From Kocuria carniphila (GTDB lineage: Bacteria; Actinomycetota; Actinomycetes; Actinomycetales; Micrococcaceae), in contig NZ_NOIT01000009.1 of assembly GCF_004136555.1 (NCBI RefSeq), positions 1 through 64,000 of the forward strand: a stretch of 64,000 nucleotides of DNA. Reading direction: 5' to 3'. A program made the translations under genes and the position numbers. Of the stretch, positions 16,793-27,149 are shown in pieces. The notes under the pieces are model-generated. The model was not told the DNA's origin and did not search any database. It saw only the letters and a list, made by a program, of their open reading frames with translations. How positions within the stretch are numbered: position 1 is the first letter of the stretch; each line of letters begins with the position of its first letter.

Positions 16793-18427
16793 ATGAACGC
16801 CACCGCGACCAAGACATCGAATCTGGGGGACAGGCTTCTCACGGGCATCGAGCGGGTCGGCAACAAGCTGCCCGAACCGTTCGCCCTGTTCACGATCCTC
16901 TTCCTGATCACCGCGATCGTGTCCACGGCCATGGCCTGGGGCAATGTGATCGTCACGGTCCCGGGAACCGATGAGCCGCTAGCCATCAAGGGTCTGTTCA
17001 CCGGCGAAGGCATCGCATGGTTCACGTCCACCCTGGGTGACAACTACATCGGCTTCCCGCCGCTGGTCACCGTGGCGACCATCTTGTTGGCCATCGGTAT
17101 CGCTGAAAAGTCGGGCTTCCTGGCGGCCGCGATCCGCTACACGATCGGCAGTGCGCCCCGCTGGCTGCTGCCCTACACCGTGGGCTTCGTGGGTGTGGTC
17201 GGCTCCATCATGGCGGACTCCGCGTTCGTGGTGATCCCGCCGCTGGCCGCGCTCGCTTTCAAGGCTGCCGGCCGCCATCCGGTGGCCGGCCTACTGGGTG
17301 GTTTCGCCGCTGCGGGTGCCGGGTATTCGACCAATATCTTCCCGACGTCGCTCGACGCCCTGTTCGCGGGTATCACCAACGCCGTGATCCCCACCGTCCC
17401 CGCGCTCGCGGAGAACGCGACCGAGGTCAACCCGATCTCCAATTACTACTTCAACATCGTTTCGGCGCTCGTGCTCTCCGTGATTGCCGGCTGGGTGATC
17501 GACAAGATCGTGGAGCCGCGCGTGGAACGCGCCAAGGTTTCTCGGGAAGAGGTCAACCCGGAAACAAGCCAGCTCATGACCGACACCCGATCCATGCGGA
17601 TCGTGGGCGACGAGCAAACCGTGACCGAGTCCCAGGAGCCCAAGACCGAAGCCGAACTGTCTCCTCGTGAGAAGAAGGCACTGATCTGGGCGTGCATGAC
17701 GTTCGTGCTCATCGCCGTGGTGCTGACCGTATTCGCGCTGCTCCCCAACTCGCCGTGGCGCAATGAGGAGGGCAACTTCCTCCCGGCCTCCCCGCTGCTG
17801 GCCTCCATCGTGTTCATCATCTTCGTGTTCTTCTCCGTGAGCGGTTACGTCTACGGCCGCATTGCGGGCTCCATCCGGGGCTTCAAGGACGTTCCGGTCA
17901 TGATGGGGGAGGCGCTCAAGGACATGACGTCCTTCCTGGTGCTGGCGTTCATCCTGGGTCAGTTCATCGCACTGTTCAACTGGTCCGGCATCGGCTCGTG
18001 GATCGCCGTGACCGGTGCAACCGGGCTGCAGAACGCGGGTGTGACCGGATTCCCCGTGATCATCGGCTTCATCATCCTGTGTTCACTGCTGAACCTGTTC
18101 ATCATTTCCGGTTCGTCCATGTGGACCCTGATGGCCGCAGTGTTCGTGCCGATGTTCGGCATCCTGGGATTCGAACCCGCCTTCATCCAGGCAGCCTTCC
18201 GCGTGGGCGACTCCGCCACCCAGGTGATGACCCCGCTCAACCCGTACATGGTGGTGCTGTTGGCCATGCTCCGTAAGTACGAACCCGAGGCAGGCTTGGG
18301 CACGGTCATGGCCCGGATGATTCCGTTCGTGGTGCCCTTCTGGGTCGCGTGGACGATCATTCTCATGGTCTTCTACTTCTTCAACCTGCCACTGGGACCG
18401 GGTGTGGGAATCATGATCGAGCAGTAA
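16793..18427 (+). CDS. abgT: AbgT-family transporter
   Basis: A 544-aa inner-membrane protein with about 11-13 hydrophobic segments and two re-entrant regions of the AbgT fold. The family signatures are ADSAFVVIPPLAALAF and the motif GDSATQVMTPLNPYMVV. AbgT proteins import p-aminobenzoyl-glutamate or, in some cases, export sulfonamides. The start at 16793 has GGAG five bases before it; GTG 16787 overlaps that ribosome site and is less likely. The gene lies 62 bases after the M20 hydrolase and probably shares its transcript. Confidence 0.92.
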   Translation: MNATATKTSNLGDRLLTGIERVGNKLPEPFALFTILFLITAIVSTAMAWGNVIVTVPGTDEPLAIKGLFTGEGIAWFTSTLGDNYIGFPPLVTVATILLAIGIAEKSGFLAAAIRYTIGSAPRWLLPYTVGFVGVVGSIMADSAFVVIPPLAALAFKAAGRHPVAGLLGGFAAAGAGYSTNIFPTSLDALFAGITNAVIPTVPALAENATEVNPISNYYFNIVSALVLSVIAGWVIDKIVEPRVERAKVSREEVNPETSQLMTDTRSMRIVGDEQTVTESQEPKTEAELSPREKKALIWACMTFVLIAVVLTVFALLPNSPWRNEEGNFLPASPLLASIVFIIFVFFSVSGYVYGRIAGSIRGFKDVPVMMGEALKDMTSFLVLAFILGQFIALFNWSGIGSWIAVTGATGLQNAGVTGFPVIIGFIILCSLLNLFIISGSSMWTLMAAVFVPMFGILGFEPAFIQAAFRVGDSATQVMTPLNPYMVVLLAMLRKYEPEAGLGTVMARMIPFVVPFWVAWTIILMVFYFFNLPLGPGVGIMIEQ

Positions 18428-18451
18428 GTCACGCCGGGCGCGAAAGGCCGC

Positions 18452-18465
18452 GAGCGGCGTCGTCG
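18452..18465 (+). repeat. Exact GAGCGGCGTCGTCG motif after abgT
   Basis: One complete copy of the dispersed 14-mer, 25 bases after the abgT stop codon, without a matching arm. Confidence 0.7.
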
Positions 18466-18518
18466 AGCCTGCGTAGAGTGGGCAGCAGACCCCATGACGA
18501 TCGTGGAAAGGAACCATC

Positions 18519-18941
18519 GTGGCACTCATCGGCAAGAATCTCCTGGACGGACCGGAGCCCACCTACCTGGAGGAGAACCCCCAGCTGACCGCGCGTCTCG
18601 ACGCCGGGGACGAGGCCGAGGATCTCGCGGCTGCATTCCCCAAGGAGCAGCTACCGTGGGCCATCCTCGCGGAGGAGGCGCTCGCGGACGGCCGCACCCT
18701 GGAGGGCTACGCGTACGCTCGCGTGGGTTACCACCGCGGCCTGGATTCGCTGCGCGGCCACGGCTGGAAGGGCCACGGACCGGTGCCGTACTCCCACGAA
18801 CCGAACCGTGGGTTCCTGCGCGCACTGGCTGCACTGGGTAAAGCTGCCGCGCAGATCGGTGAGATGGACGAGGCCGCCCGTATCGAGAAATTCCTGGATG
18901 ACTCGGACCCGGAGGCCGCGGGGCAGATCGCGCAGCGCTAA
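18519..18941 (+). CDS. DUF3151 family protein
   Basis: A 140-aa soluble, helical protein of a family nearly confined to actinobacteria, with function unknown. Typical family features are the opening NLL(D)GPEPTYLEENP, the segment AYARVGYHRGLDSLRGHGWKGHGPVPYSHEPNRGFLRAL, and a TPR-like helical spacing. It starts at GTG with AAAGGAA upstream. It is single, followed by its own hairpin. Confidence 0.88.
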   Translation: MALIGKNLLDGPEPTYLEENPQLTARLDAGDEAEDLAAAFPKEQLPWAILAEEALADGRTLEGYAYARVGYHRGLDSLRGHGWKGHGPVPYSHEPNRGFLRALAALGKAAAQIGEMDEAARIEKFLDDSDPEAAGQIAQR

Positions 18942-18968
18942 CGCCGGTGGAATGACCGGGTGAACATT

Positions 18969-19002
18969 CGAGGCAGAGATCAGCACCAGGATCTCTGCCT
19001 CG
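18969..19002 (+). terminator. Terminator-like hairpin after the DUF3151 gene
   Basis: Perfect 13-bp stem CGAGGCAGAGATC (18969-18981) with 18990-19002 and an eight-base loop. There is no T tract, so termination strength is uncertain. Confidence 0.65.
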
Positions 19003-19302
19003 AGCATCTGTGGTAGAGGAACGTAGCGTTATCGCACTTGAAGCGGCGATGCTCTGCCCAGAATGTTCGGGCCGCGAACCTATGCCTGAAATGTGCCACT
19101 CCGATGGTTCCCTCGTGACCTCCCACTCCAAAAGGTGAAGTGCGAGTGTCCCTCCCCCCGACCGCTGGCGGCATCGAGCCCGCCTGTGTCGCGCATCACT
19201 GCCGAGCGTGCACAATGGAGGGACACCCCGGGGTTCGATGCAGAGCCATGAGCGCAACCTGCCAGGCTCGCGCGCCCCATCTACGGCAGGAGCGTGGCAG
19301 TC
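19003..19302. other. Intergenic region upstream of ald
   Basis: No gene, RNA or repeat seen. The frames here lack ribosome sites and domain content. AGGAG at 19288-19292 belongs to ald. Confidence 0.45.
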
Positions 19303-20391
19303 ATGCGGATTTCGGTTCCCCGCGAAGTCAAACCCGAAGAGGCTCGAGTCGGGCTCACCCCGGCCGTGGTCACGGCGCTGACGGGTCGAGGCCATGAGGT
19401 GCTCGTGGAGCGCGGGGCCGGCGAGGGGTCGGGTTTCGACGACGCCGCCTACGAGACCGCCGGGGCCCGCATGGTCAGTGTTGACGACGCCTGGAATAAC
19501 GCCGACATGGTGGTCAAGGTCAAGGAGCCGATTGCCCAGGAGTACGGCTACCTCCGCGAAGACCTCACACTGTTCACGTACTTGCACCTGGCGGCCAGTC
19601 GGGATCTGACCGAGGCACTGCTCACCAGCGGCACCACGGGTATCGCGTACGAGACGGTCCGCGTGGGGCGCACTTTGCCGCTGCTGCGACCCATGTCCGA
19701 AATCGCCGGGCGGCTGTCGATCGGCGCGGCAACCCGCTACATGCTGCACCACGAGGGTGGCCCCGGAATTCTCATGGGCCGCGTCCCTGGTGTGGTTCCG
19801 CCGGTGGTGTTGGTCATCGGCGGTGGCACCGTGGGTGAGCACGCGGCACGTGCGGCCGTAGGGCTCGGCGCGGACGTCACCGTGCTGGATGCCAGTGGTG
19901 ACCGCATCCGCGAGCTGGATCTCATGCTGCCGGGCGCCCGCATTCTCATGAGCGATCCCCACCGGATCGAGGAAGAACTGCCCAAGGCGGACGTGGTGGT
20001 GGGTGCCGTACTGATCCCCGGCGCAGCGGCTCCCAAGCTGGTGCGGCGAGAGCACCTGAAACTCCTCAAGCCGCACGCACTTCTCGTGGATGTGGCCGTT
20101 GACCAGGGTGGTTGCTTCGAAACAACTCGCCCCACGAGCTACGACGACGCCACATATTACGTTGACGGCATACGTCACTACTGCGTGGCGAACATGCCCG
20201 GAGCGGTCCCTGTCACCGCCACCCAGGCGCTGACCAACGCCACCATGCCGTACGTGCTCAAGCTGGCCGGGGGCATCGAACAAGCGCTGGTAAGTGATCC
20301 GGGACTGGCCGAGGGGCTGTCCACGTTCCAGGGTGTGTTGCGCTCCCCGGGGGTCGCGGCCACGTTCCCGGATCTGCCGGCGGAGGTCTAG
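19303..20391 (+). CDS. ald: Alanine dehydrogenase
   Basis: A 362-aa NAD-dependent enzyme that interconverts L-alanine and pyruvate plus ammonia, letting the cell use alanine as carbon and nitrogen source. The N-terminal catalytic domain starts RISVPREVKPEEARVGLTP, with the substrate Lys in VVKVKEP and the His in FTYLHLAA. The NAD fold is VLVIGGGTVGEHAARAA. ATG 19303 has AGGAG ten bases upstream; GTG 19294 would sit on the ribosome site. It carries a CGACGACGCCGCC motif at 19437. Confidence 0.95.
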   Translation: MRISVPREVKPEEARVGLTPAVVTALTGRGHEVLVERGAGEGSGFDDAAYETAGARMVSVDDAWNNADMVVKVKEPIAQEYGYLREDLTLFTYLHLAASRDLTEALLTSGTTGIAYETVRVGRTLPLLRPMSEIAGRLSIGAATRYMLHHEGGPGILMGRVPGVVPPVVLVIGGGTVGEHAARAAVGLGADVTVLDASGDRIRELDLMLPGARILMSDPHRIEEELPKADVVVGAVLIPGAAAPKLVRREHLKLLKPHALLVDVAVDQGGCFETTRPTSYDDATYYVDGIRHYCVANMPGAVPVTATQALTNATMPYVLKLAGGIEQALVSDPGLAEGLSTFQGVLRSPGVAATFPDLPAEV

Positions 20392-20413
20392 TCGGCAGCG
20401 TTGGTTCCTCGAG

Positions 20414-20450
20414 ATCCGGCCGCAGTCAGTAAGGATCGCGGCCGGATTTT
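20414..20450 (+). terminator. Rho-independent terminator after ald
   Basis: Perfect 10-bp stem ATCCGGCCGC (20414-20423) with 20438-20447, followed by TTT. It also lies downstream of the convergent permease gene. Confidence 0.85.
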
Positions 20451-20495
20451 GAAAGCCGAATCCGGAGCGACTGAGCCGTCCGGGTGGCAGAAGCG

Positions 20496-21995
20496 TTAGG
20501 TGCGCGGAGCGGCGTCGTCGGCGGAGACCGAACCCGCCCGAGGCTTGATGAAGACCTTGCAGGCCAGGGCGATCAGGCACACCAGGATGAAGGTGGCGAT
20601 CAGCTGGAACCGGACCACGGAATCGAGCAGGCCCAGGATGATGATCGCGGCCAGCAAGGCCAGAGCGAAGTAGGACAGCCACGGGAAGAGCCACATCTTC
20701 AGCGGTGATTCCACGCCGGCGCGGTCCGCGCGCTTACGCAGGATGATCTGGGAGATCAACGCCAGGCCCCAGACCACCAGGCACGTGGAGCCGATCACGT
20801 TGAGCATGATGTTCAGGATGGTTTCGGGCCACAGGTAGTTCAGCACCACCGCGATGAAGCCGAACAGCACCGAGATCACCACGGCGGCACGGGGGACTCC
20901 TCGTGAAGAAGTGCCCGCGAGGGCGTTGGGCGCGGAACCGCGTCGTGCCAGCGAGTAGAGCATGCGCGAGCTGCCATAGACGTTGGCGTTGAGCGCGGAC
21001 AGCAACGCCAGGATGATCACGATGTTCATGAGAACGTCCGCGCCGGGGATGCCCGCCACGTTCAACACGGCCACAAACGGGCTGGAGGAAAGTTCGGTGT
21101 TGTTCCACGGCAGCACCAGGACCATGACGGTCACGGCACCCACGTAGAAAACCAGGATGCGGATCAGAATGGTGCGAATCGCCGCGGCCACGTTGCGCTG
21201 GGGGTCTTCGGTCTCGGCTGCCGCGATGGTGACCAGCTCGGTGCCTCCGAAGGCGAAGATCACCACGAGGAGCGCCGCCGCGACACCCGTGATGCCGTTT
21301 GGCATGAACCCGCCGTGTTCGGTGAGGTTACTCAGGCCGGGGGAGGGTGCGGGAAGCACACCGATCAGCAGGAGAACGCCCACCGCCAGGAACGCGACCA
21401 CCGCGGCGACCTTGAGGAGCGCGAACCAGAACTCGGTTTCGCCCAGGGTGCCCACGCGCACCAGGTTGATGGCGGTGAAAACGGCCATGAAGATCAGTGC
21501 CCAGACCCACTGGGGCAGAGACGGCCACATCTCGGTGACCAGTTGCGCGGCCGCCGTGGCTTCGGCCGCGACGACCACCACGATCTGTGCCCACCACAAC
21601 CAGCCGAGTGCGCGGCCCACGGTGGGTCCCATCGCCTTACCGGCATAGGTCGAGAACGCACCCGATGAAGGATCTGCTGCGGCCATCTCACCCAGTGCAC
21701 GCATGACCAGCACGAGCAGCAGACACGCCACCAGGTAGGAGATCAGCACGGCGGGGCCGGCGGTCTGGATGGCGGCACCCGTTCCCACGAACAAGCCGGT
21801 GCCGATCGCCGAGCCCAGGGCCATCATCACCAGGTGGCGCGGCTTGAGATAGCTGCTCTGCGCCTTTTGGGCGTTCTGGGTGTTGCTGTGGGGAGTGTGC
21901 TCCACCGGTCCGTCGTGAAAAGTACTGCTCCCCGTTCCCTGGACTGGCGCGGAGGGAGCGGAGGTGGGACGCGAATTCGACGGACTCATAGCCAT
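20496..21995 (-). CDS. Amino-acid permease of the APC superfamily (GABA/aromatic permease type)
   Basis: A 499-aa protein with 12 predicted transmembrane segments after a polar N-terminus of about 45 residues. The family signature GSAIGTGLFVGTG in TM1 binds substrate carboxylate and amine, and FGGTELVTIAAAETEDPQRNVA is the TM6 region typical of the GabP/AnsP/AroP group. The substrate cannot be fixed. The C-terminal tail ends VSADDAAPRT, encoded by an exact copy of the dispersed 14-mer (20507-20520). It converges on ald, hinting at alanine or similar, but that is weak. The start at 21995 (MAMSPSNS) was chosen over a longer frame of poor composition. Confidence 0.88.
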   Translation of the reverse strand: MAMSPSNSRPTSAPSAPVQGTGSSTFHDGPVEHTPHSNTQNAQKAQSSYLKPRHLVMMALGSAIGTGLFVGTGAAIQTAGPAVLISYLVACLLLVLVMRALGEMAAADPSSGAFSTYAGKAMGPTVGRALGWLWWAQIVVVVAAEATAAAQLVTEMWPSLPQWVWALIFMAVFTAINLVRVGTLGETEFWFALLKVAAVVAFLAVGVLLLIGVLPAPSPGLSNLTEHGGFMPNGITGVAAALLVVIFAFGGTELVTIAAAETEDPQRNVAAAIRTILIRILVFYVGAVTVMVLVLPWNNTELSSSPFVAVLNVAGIPGADVLMNIVIILALLSALNANVYGSSRMLYSLARRGSAPNALAGTSSRGVPRAAVVISVLFGFIAVVLNYLWPETILNIMLNVIGSTCLVVWGLALISQIILRKRADRAGVESPLKMWLFPWLSYFALALLAAIIILGLLDSVVRFQLIATFILVCLIALACKVFIKPRAGSVSADDAAPRT

Positions 21996-22072
21996 CAACG
22001 TTACCCCCGTTCCGGGCCCGTCCAGGCACCGTGAAAGGTCACGAGGCTGTGGTTGTCGTCGCACCCCGTTAG

Positions 22073-23446
<1,374 letters not shown>

Positions 23447-23466
23447 CCTCCCGGTCGAACTTACTG

Positions 23467-23513
23467 ACACGCCGACGCCGCTCCAAGCCTTGGAGCGGCG
23501 TCGGCGTGTTTTT
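23467..23513 (+). terminator. Strong terminator after purA, built from an inverted motif pair
   Basis: A perfect 21-bp stem (23467-23487 with 23489-23509) around a single C, followed by five T. The stem carries GGAGCGGCGTCGGCG and its complement, the G variant of the dispersed motif. Perfect complementarity and a T tract make it active on the + strand. Confidence 0.92.
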
Positions 23514-23569
23514 CTAAGGTGTTTGACCCCGAGGCAGCTGCATTTCTTGGAGTCCTGACTCACATTAAT

Positions 23570-23833
23570 TTAGTGATCACTTGCTGTGGGTTCATCGGGT
23601 CGAAGATCATTCGGATCAAGCGGTTCCCGGACCCCGAAAGCGTCGACAAAGAATTCCTCGCCCGTGTCAGGGTCGGTTTCGATGTGAGGCCACCCCTCGT
23701 AGCTCGGCCATCCTGTTTCCTCTCGCAGCGCGTCCACGGCCTGAAGAACAACTACGACGATGAGAACGGCCAGAATAATCCAAATGATTGGGTTTTTGAG
23801 GATGACTGCCGCAATCACGAACACGATCATCAT
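23570..23833 (-). CDS. Small single-pass membrane protein, unknown function
   Basis: An 87-aa protein with one long or two short hydrophobic segments (MMIVFVIAAVILKNPIIWII, then LAVLIVVVVLQAVDAL) and an acidic soluble tail ending DPNDLRPDEPTASDH. I do not recognise the family. The upstream extension of the frame is arginine-rich and unlikely to be coding, so ATG at 23833 is preferred. No partner gene is adjacent. It may be an actinobacterial orphan. Confidence 0.6.
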   Translation of the reverse strand: MMIVFVIAAVILKNPIIWIILAVLIVVVVLQAVDALREETGWPSYEGWPHIETDPDTGEEFFVDAFGVREPLDPNDLRPDEPTASDH

Positions 23834-24244
23834 CAGACATCTTGACCGAAGATTTGAAACGGTCGCTGGTTTCAGCTTGAACAAGGCCCTTCGTTTCACT
23901 GAGGGCACCTCGTTGTGCGGTCTCGGGTGACTGGTGCGAAAAGAGGCGGATCGAACATCACAGCCGCGCCCCCCCAACTTCAAATCCACGTGAGTGAACG
24001 TCAGCGTACGCTCCTACGGGCGGGCCTCGGAATACCGAGACACGATCCGTTATCCCCCAAAATAGGGACCTACCGGTCTGGTGAGGCACGATGCCGGGCC
24101 GGAAAGCGGCAGAAATTCCCTGCTGGAGGGGAGGGCCCCGTGTTGGCGGAGGGTGTCCGCTAGGCTCGCTCATTATCATTATCGTTCAGCTCCAGCCCCC
24201 GTGGAGCCCCCCGGAACGTGTAACGCCAATAGAGAGGCACGTCC
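23834..24244. other. Intergenic region between divergent genes
   Basis: This 411-base spacer holds the promoters of the small membrane protein (leftwards) and the lysine-type permease (rightwards). A short AT-rich run lies around 24167-24186. GAGAGG at 24231-24236 serves the permease GTG. No gene or clear riboswitch fold was recognised. Confidence 0.4.
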
Positions 24245-25750
24245 GTGTCCAAGGAAACCGCTCCCGCTGTGAGCACTGAAGCCGAGGGTCAGGGGCTGCG
24301 CCGCAGCCTGGAAACCCGGCACATGACCATGATCGCGATGGGTGGCGCGATCGGTACGGGCCTGTTCGTGGCCTCCGGTAATTCGATCGCCACCGCTGGG
24401 CCTGGTGGCGCATTAGTCGCGTACATCGCGATCGGGCTCATGGTGTACCTGTTGATGCAGTCATTGGGTGAGATGTCTGCATGGCGGCCCACGTCCGGCT
24501 CCTTCGGTGATCACGCCGCCAACTACGTCTCGCCGTCCTTCGGGTTTGCGATTGGTTGGAATTACTGGTTCAACTGGGCTATCACCCTGGCCGCGGAACT
24601 CGTGGCCGCCGCGCTGGTGATGCGCTATTGGTTCCCGGACGTGCCGTCCTGGATTTGGTCGGCGTTGTTCCTGCTCACGGTGTTCTCCCTGAATGCGCTG
24701 TCCACGCGCGCCTATGGCGAGGGCGAGTTCTGGCTGGCTGCCATCAAGGTGGCCGCGGTGGTCGTCTTCCTGGGACTGGGCGTTCTGATGATCTCCGGAA
24801 TCATGGGCGGGGAGCCGTCCGGGTTCGACAACTGGACTACGGGTGAGGCGCCGTTCGTCGGAGGACCCATCACCATTCTGGCGATCTTCATGGTCGCGGG
24901 CTTCTCCTTCCAAGGCACCGAGCTGGTCGGTGTGGCCGCCGGTGAGGCCAAGGATCCCGAACGCACGGTGCCCAAAGCCATCCGCACCGTGTTTTTCCGC
25001 ATCCTGCTGTTCTACGTAGGCGCGATCACCGTGATCGGCTTCCTGCTTCCCTACACACACCCGAATCTGCTCGCCTCGGACATCGAGGACATCGCGATCT
25101 CGCCCTTCACTTTGGTGCTTGAGAATGCTGGTGTCGCCTTCGCGTCCTCGATCATGAACGCGGTGATCCTCACGGCCATCCTGTCCGCGGGCAACTCCGG
25201 CTTGTATGCCTCGACACGTATGTTGTGGTCGCTGGCCATGGACGGCAAGGCCCCCAAGTTCCTGCGCAAGCTCAACAAGCGCGGCATCCCCATGCGAGCG
25301 CTGCTGGCAACCTCCGCCTTCGGGTTGCTCGCCTTCGGTACTACCTGGTTCGGCGACGGTGCCGTGTACACCTGGTTGATCAACGCGTCCGCGCTGGCTG
25401 GCTTCATCGTGTGGGCCGGTATCGCCTGGACGCACTACAAGTTCCGTCAGGCGTTCAAGGCGCAGGGTCGTTCGGTCAAGGAGCTGCCGTTCCGCGCCAA
25501 GTTCTTCCCCGCGGGGCCGATCATCGCGCTGGCCATGTGCTTGCTGGTGATCGTGGGCCAGAGCTACGAGGCGTTCATCAACGACACCGTGACCCCTCTG
25601 TCCTTGCTTACCTCGTACATCGGGCTGCCACTGTTCCTGGCGTTCTGGTTCGGTCACAAGTTCGCCACCAAGTCCCACGCCGTGGATCCGGCTCAGGCTG
25701 ACCTGTCACGGAATCCCCAGATCGTGGATCGCCGCAGCGACCTGGTCTAG
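24245..25750 (+). CDS. LysP-like amino-acid permease
   Basis: A 501-aa APC-superfamily permease with 12 transmembrane segments. The signature is GGAIGTGLFVASGNSI in TM1, and the TM6 to TM7 region FSFQGTELVGVAAGEAKDPERTVPKAIRTVFFRIL is the form seen in lysine-specific LysP proteins. Import of lysine or another basic amino acid is likely, unproven. It starts at GTG. Its TAG shares the four bases CTAG with the stop codon of the convergent DUF202 gene. Confidence 0.85.
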   Translation: MSKETAPAVSTEAEGQGLRRSLETRHMTMIAMGGAIGTGLFVASGNSIATAGPGGALVAYIAIGLMVYLLMQSLGEMSAWRPTSGSFGDHAANYVSPSFGFAIGWNYWFNWAITLAAELVAAALVMRYWFPDVPSWIWSALFLLTVFSLNALSTRAYGEGEFWLAAIKVAAVVVFLGLGVLMISGIMGGEPSGFDNWTTGEAPFVGGPITILAIFMVAGFSFQGTELVGVAAGEAKDPERTVPKAIRTVFFRILLFYVGAITVIGFLLPYTHPNLLASDIEDIAISPFTLVLENAGVAFASSIMNAVILTAILSAGNSGLYASTRMLWSLAMDGKAPKFLRKLNKRGIPMRALLATSAFGLLAFGTTWFGDGAVYTWLINASALAGFIVWAGIAWTHYKFRQAFKAQGRSVKELPFRAKFFPAGPIIALAMCLLVIVGQSYEAFINDTVTPLSLLTSYIGLPLFLAFWFGHKFATKSHAVDPAQADLSRNPQIVDRRSDLV

Positions 25751-26079
25751 AACACCACCACGGTGACCAGGCCCAGGACCCCCAGGGCCACCACGGCCGT
25801 CGAGGTCACCACCACGGCTACCGCGTCCGGCTCCACGTGCTCGTTGCTGATCCCCACGGAGCCGCGGCGGTACCGTGCCTGCTGAGTAGTGTAAATGCCG
25901 ATTGCGGTACATGCTGCCAAACCGAAAAGCGCCAGCACGAACGGGCCGTGGGTGGGCAGCCACCGCAGGAATATGGCGGCAGCAGTGCACAGGGCCAGCA
26001 TGGTGCGACCCCAGGACAGCACCGTGCGTTCAGGCTGCAGCCCCGGGTCTTCGTGGAAACGTTGCGCAGTGCGTGGCAT
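25747..26079 (-). CDS. DUF202 membrane protein (second of a pair)
   Basis: A 110-aa protein with three predicted membrane segments. The N-terminal signature PERTVLSWGRTMLAL corresponds to the family LAxxRTxLAWxRT motif. Its function is not known; relatives include parts of SPX/VTC proteins and YidH. It starts three bases after the stop of the upstream DUF202 gene, so the two are translationally linked and could form a hetero-oligomer. Its stop overlaps the convergent permease stop (CTAG). Confidence 0.82.
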   Translation of the reverse strand: MPRTAQRFHEDPGLQPERTVLSWGRTMLALCTAAAIFLRWLPTHGPFVLALFGLAACTAIGIYTTQQARYRRGSVGISNEHVEPDAVAVVVTSTAVVALGVLGLVTVVVF

Positions 26080-26082
26080 GGC

Positions 26083-26475
26083 TCAGCGGGTCAGGACGAC
26101 AACGACCAGGACGCCGGAGGCAATGGCCCCGCCCACGGCCACCAGCGGTGCAATGATCGGCAGCGGTAGAGGTGCCTTGTGGCGCATGGAGCGCTCCACG
26201 CCCAGCCAGCGGAAGGTTGCCCCCGCGCTCAACAGCATGCCCAGGAGCAGCAGCACGGTGGCCAGGAATTTGCGGATGGCTAGGTCGAAGATATCGCCCG
26301 TGAACGCCTCGATGGCGATGCCGCCGGCCAGGAACGCGAGTGAGGTGCGGATCCAGGCGAGGAATGTGCGTTCATTGGCCAGGGTGAACCGGGGGTCGGG
26401 CTCGCTGCCGCCCTTCAGCACGCGTTCGCTGAACGAACTACGACGCCGCTCGGCCGGGTCTTCTGCGGAACTCAC
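26083..26475 (-). CDS. YidH-type DUF202 membrane protein (first of a pair)
   Basis: A 130-aa protein with the exact family motif RFTLANERTFLAWIRTSLAFLAGGIA near residues 28-52, followed by two more membrane segments. GTG 26475 has AAGGAGA just upstream; longer versions of the frame lack a ribosome site. It is paired with a second DUF202 gene three bases downstream, a frequent arrangement in actinobacteria. Confidence 0.85.
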   Translation of the reverse strand: MSSAEDPAERRRSSFSERVLKGGSEPDPRFTLANERTFLAWIRTSLAFLAGGIAIEAFTGDIFDLAIRKFLATVLLLLGMLLSAGATFRWLGVERSMRHKAPLPLPIIAPLVAVGGAIASGVLVVVVLTR

Positions 26476-26645
26476 CTGGTCTCCTTCGACAGGATTTCTA
26501 CGATATTTGTCGCAGGTTACTAAGGAAGCTTCCCGGGCGACACACATTGTCTCGGTGCAATGAATGGCTCCTAAAGCATGGGTTGCCCTTGCTCTGTGCG
26601 CCAGGATGACACCAACTGCACGCTACGACCTCGCGGAGGCACCTT

Positions 26646-27089
26646 ATGAGTTCCACCCATTCTTCGGGCAACGATCCCACGAACTACCGGGACTCCACTC
26701 AAGAGTATGCACCGAACGGAGGCGCACAGGGCGGGAATCCGTCAGTACCCGCCAACCAAGTCTCCCCGTACGGCCAGCCTCCCGGCCGTTGGGAGTATGT
26801 GCCGGTCAGCGCTCAGGACGCGCAGCAGCAGGACCAGGCAGCCAGGAGTTCCGAGGCATCTCTGGTGCTGGGCATTTTGGGTGTGGTGATACTTCCCATC
26901 CTCGCGCCGTTCGCCCTGTGGCAGGCCTATAAGTCCGAGAAGCTGGGTGGCCGAGCAACCGCCGGTAAGGTCCTCGGCTGGGTGGGTGTTGCCCTGCTGA
27001 TCCTGGGCATCCTGTGGGCGATTGCGTTCTTCGCGTTCTTCGGAGTGGTGATGAGCGAGTTCGAGACAGTCACGAGCACCAACATCTGA
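26646..27089 (+). CDS. DUF4190 small membrane protein
   Basis: A 147-aa protein. A Gln/Pro/Ser-rich, disordered N-terminal half (1-72) is followed by two membrane helices. The first contains SLVLGILGVVILPILAPFAL, the second KVLGWVGVALLILGILWAIA, with the AYKSEKLGGRATAGK loop between them. This is the DUF4190 pattern: LGI(L) ... AL.Q..KSE ... GRG.A..G..LG. Its function is unknown. It is monocistronic. Confidence 0.8.
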   Translation: MSSTHSSGNDPTNYRDSTQEYAPNGGAQGGNPSVPANQVSPYGQPPGRWEYVPVSAQDAQQQDQAARSSEASLVLGILGVVILPILAPFALWQAYKSEKLGGRATAGKVLGWVGVALLILGILWAIAFFAFFGVVMSEFETVTSTNI

Positions 27090-27103
27090 CCTGATCACCC
27101 TCA

Positions 27104-27134
27104 ACGGGATCGCCCCTTTCCGGGGCGATCCCGT
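27104..27134. terminator. Bidirectional terminator between the DUF4190 and M13 peptidase genes
   Basis: Perfect 13-bp stem ACGGGATCGCCCC (27104-27116) with 27122-27134 and a five-base TTTCC loop, placed between convergent stop codons. Confidence 0.85.
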
Positions 27135-27149
27135 CAGGACCTCAACACG

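Noticed and set aside
18165-18185. GGATTCGAACCC resembling a tRNA T-loop complement
   Set aside because: It lies in the middle of the abgT coding region with no cloverleaf around it.
23915-24279. Overlapping plus-strand frames before the LysP-like permease
   Set aside because: They are Arg/Pro-rich, lack ribosome sites and run into the permease start in the wrong frame.
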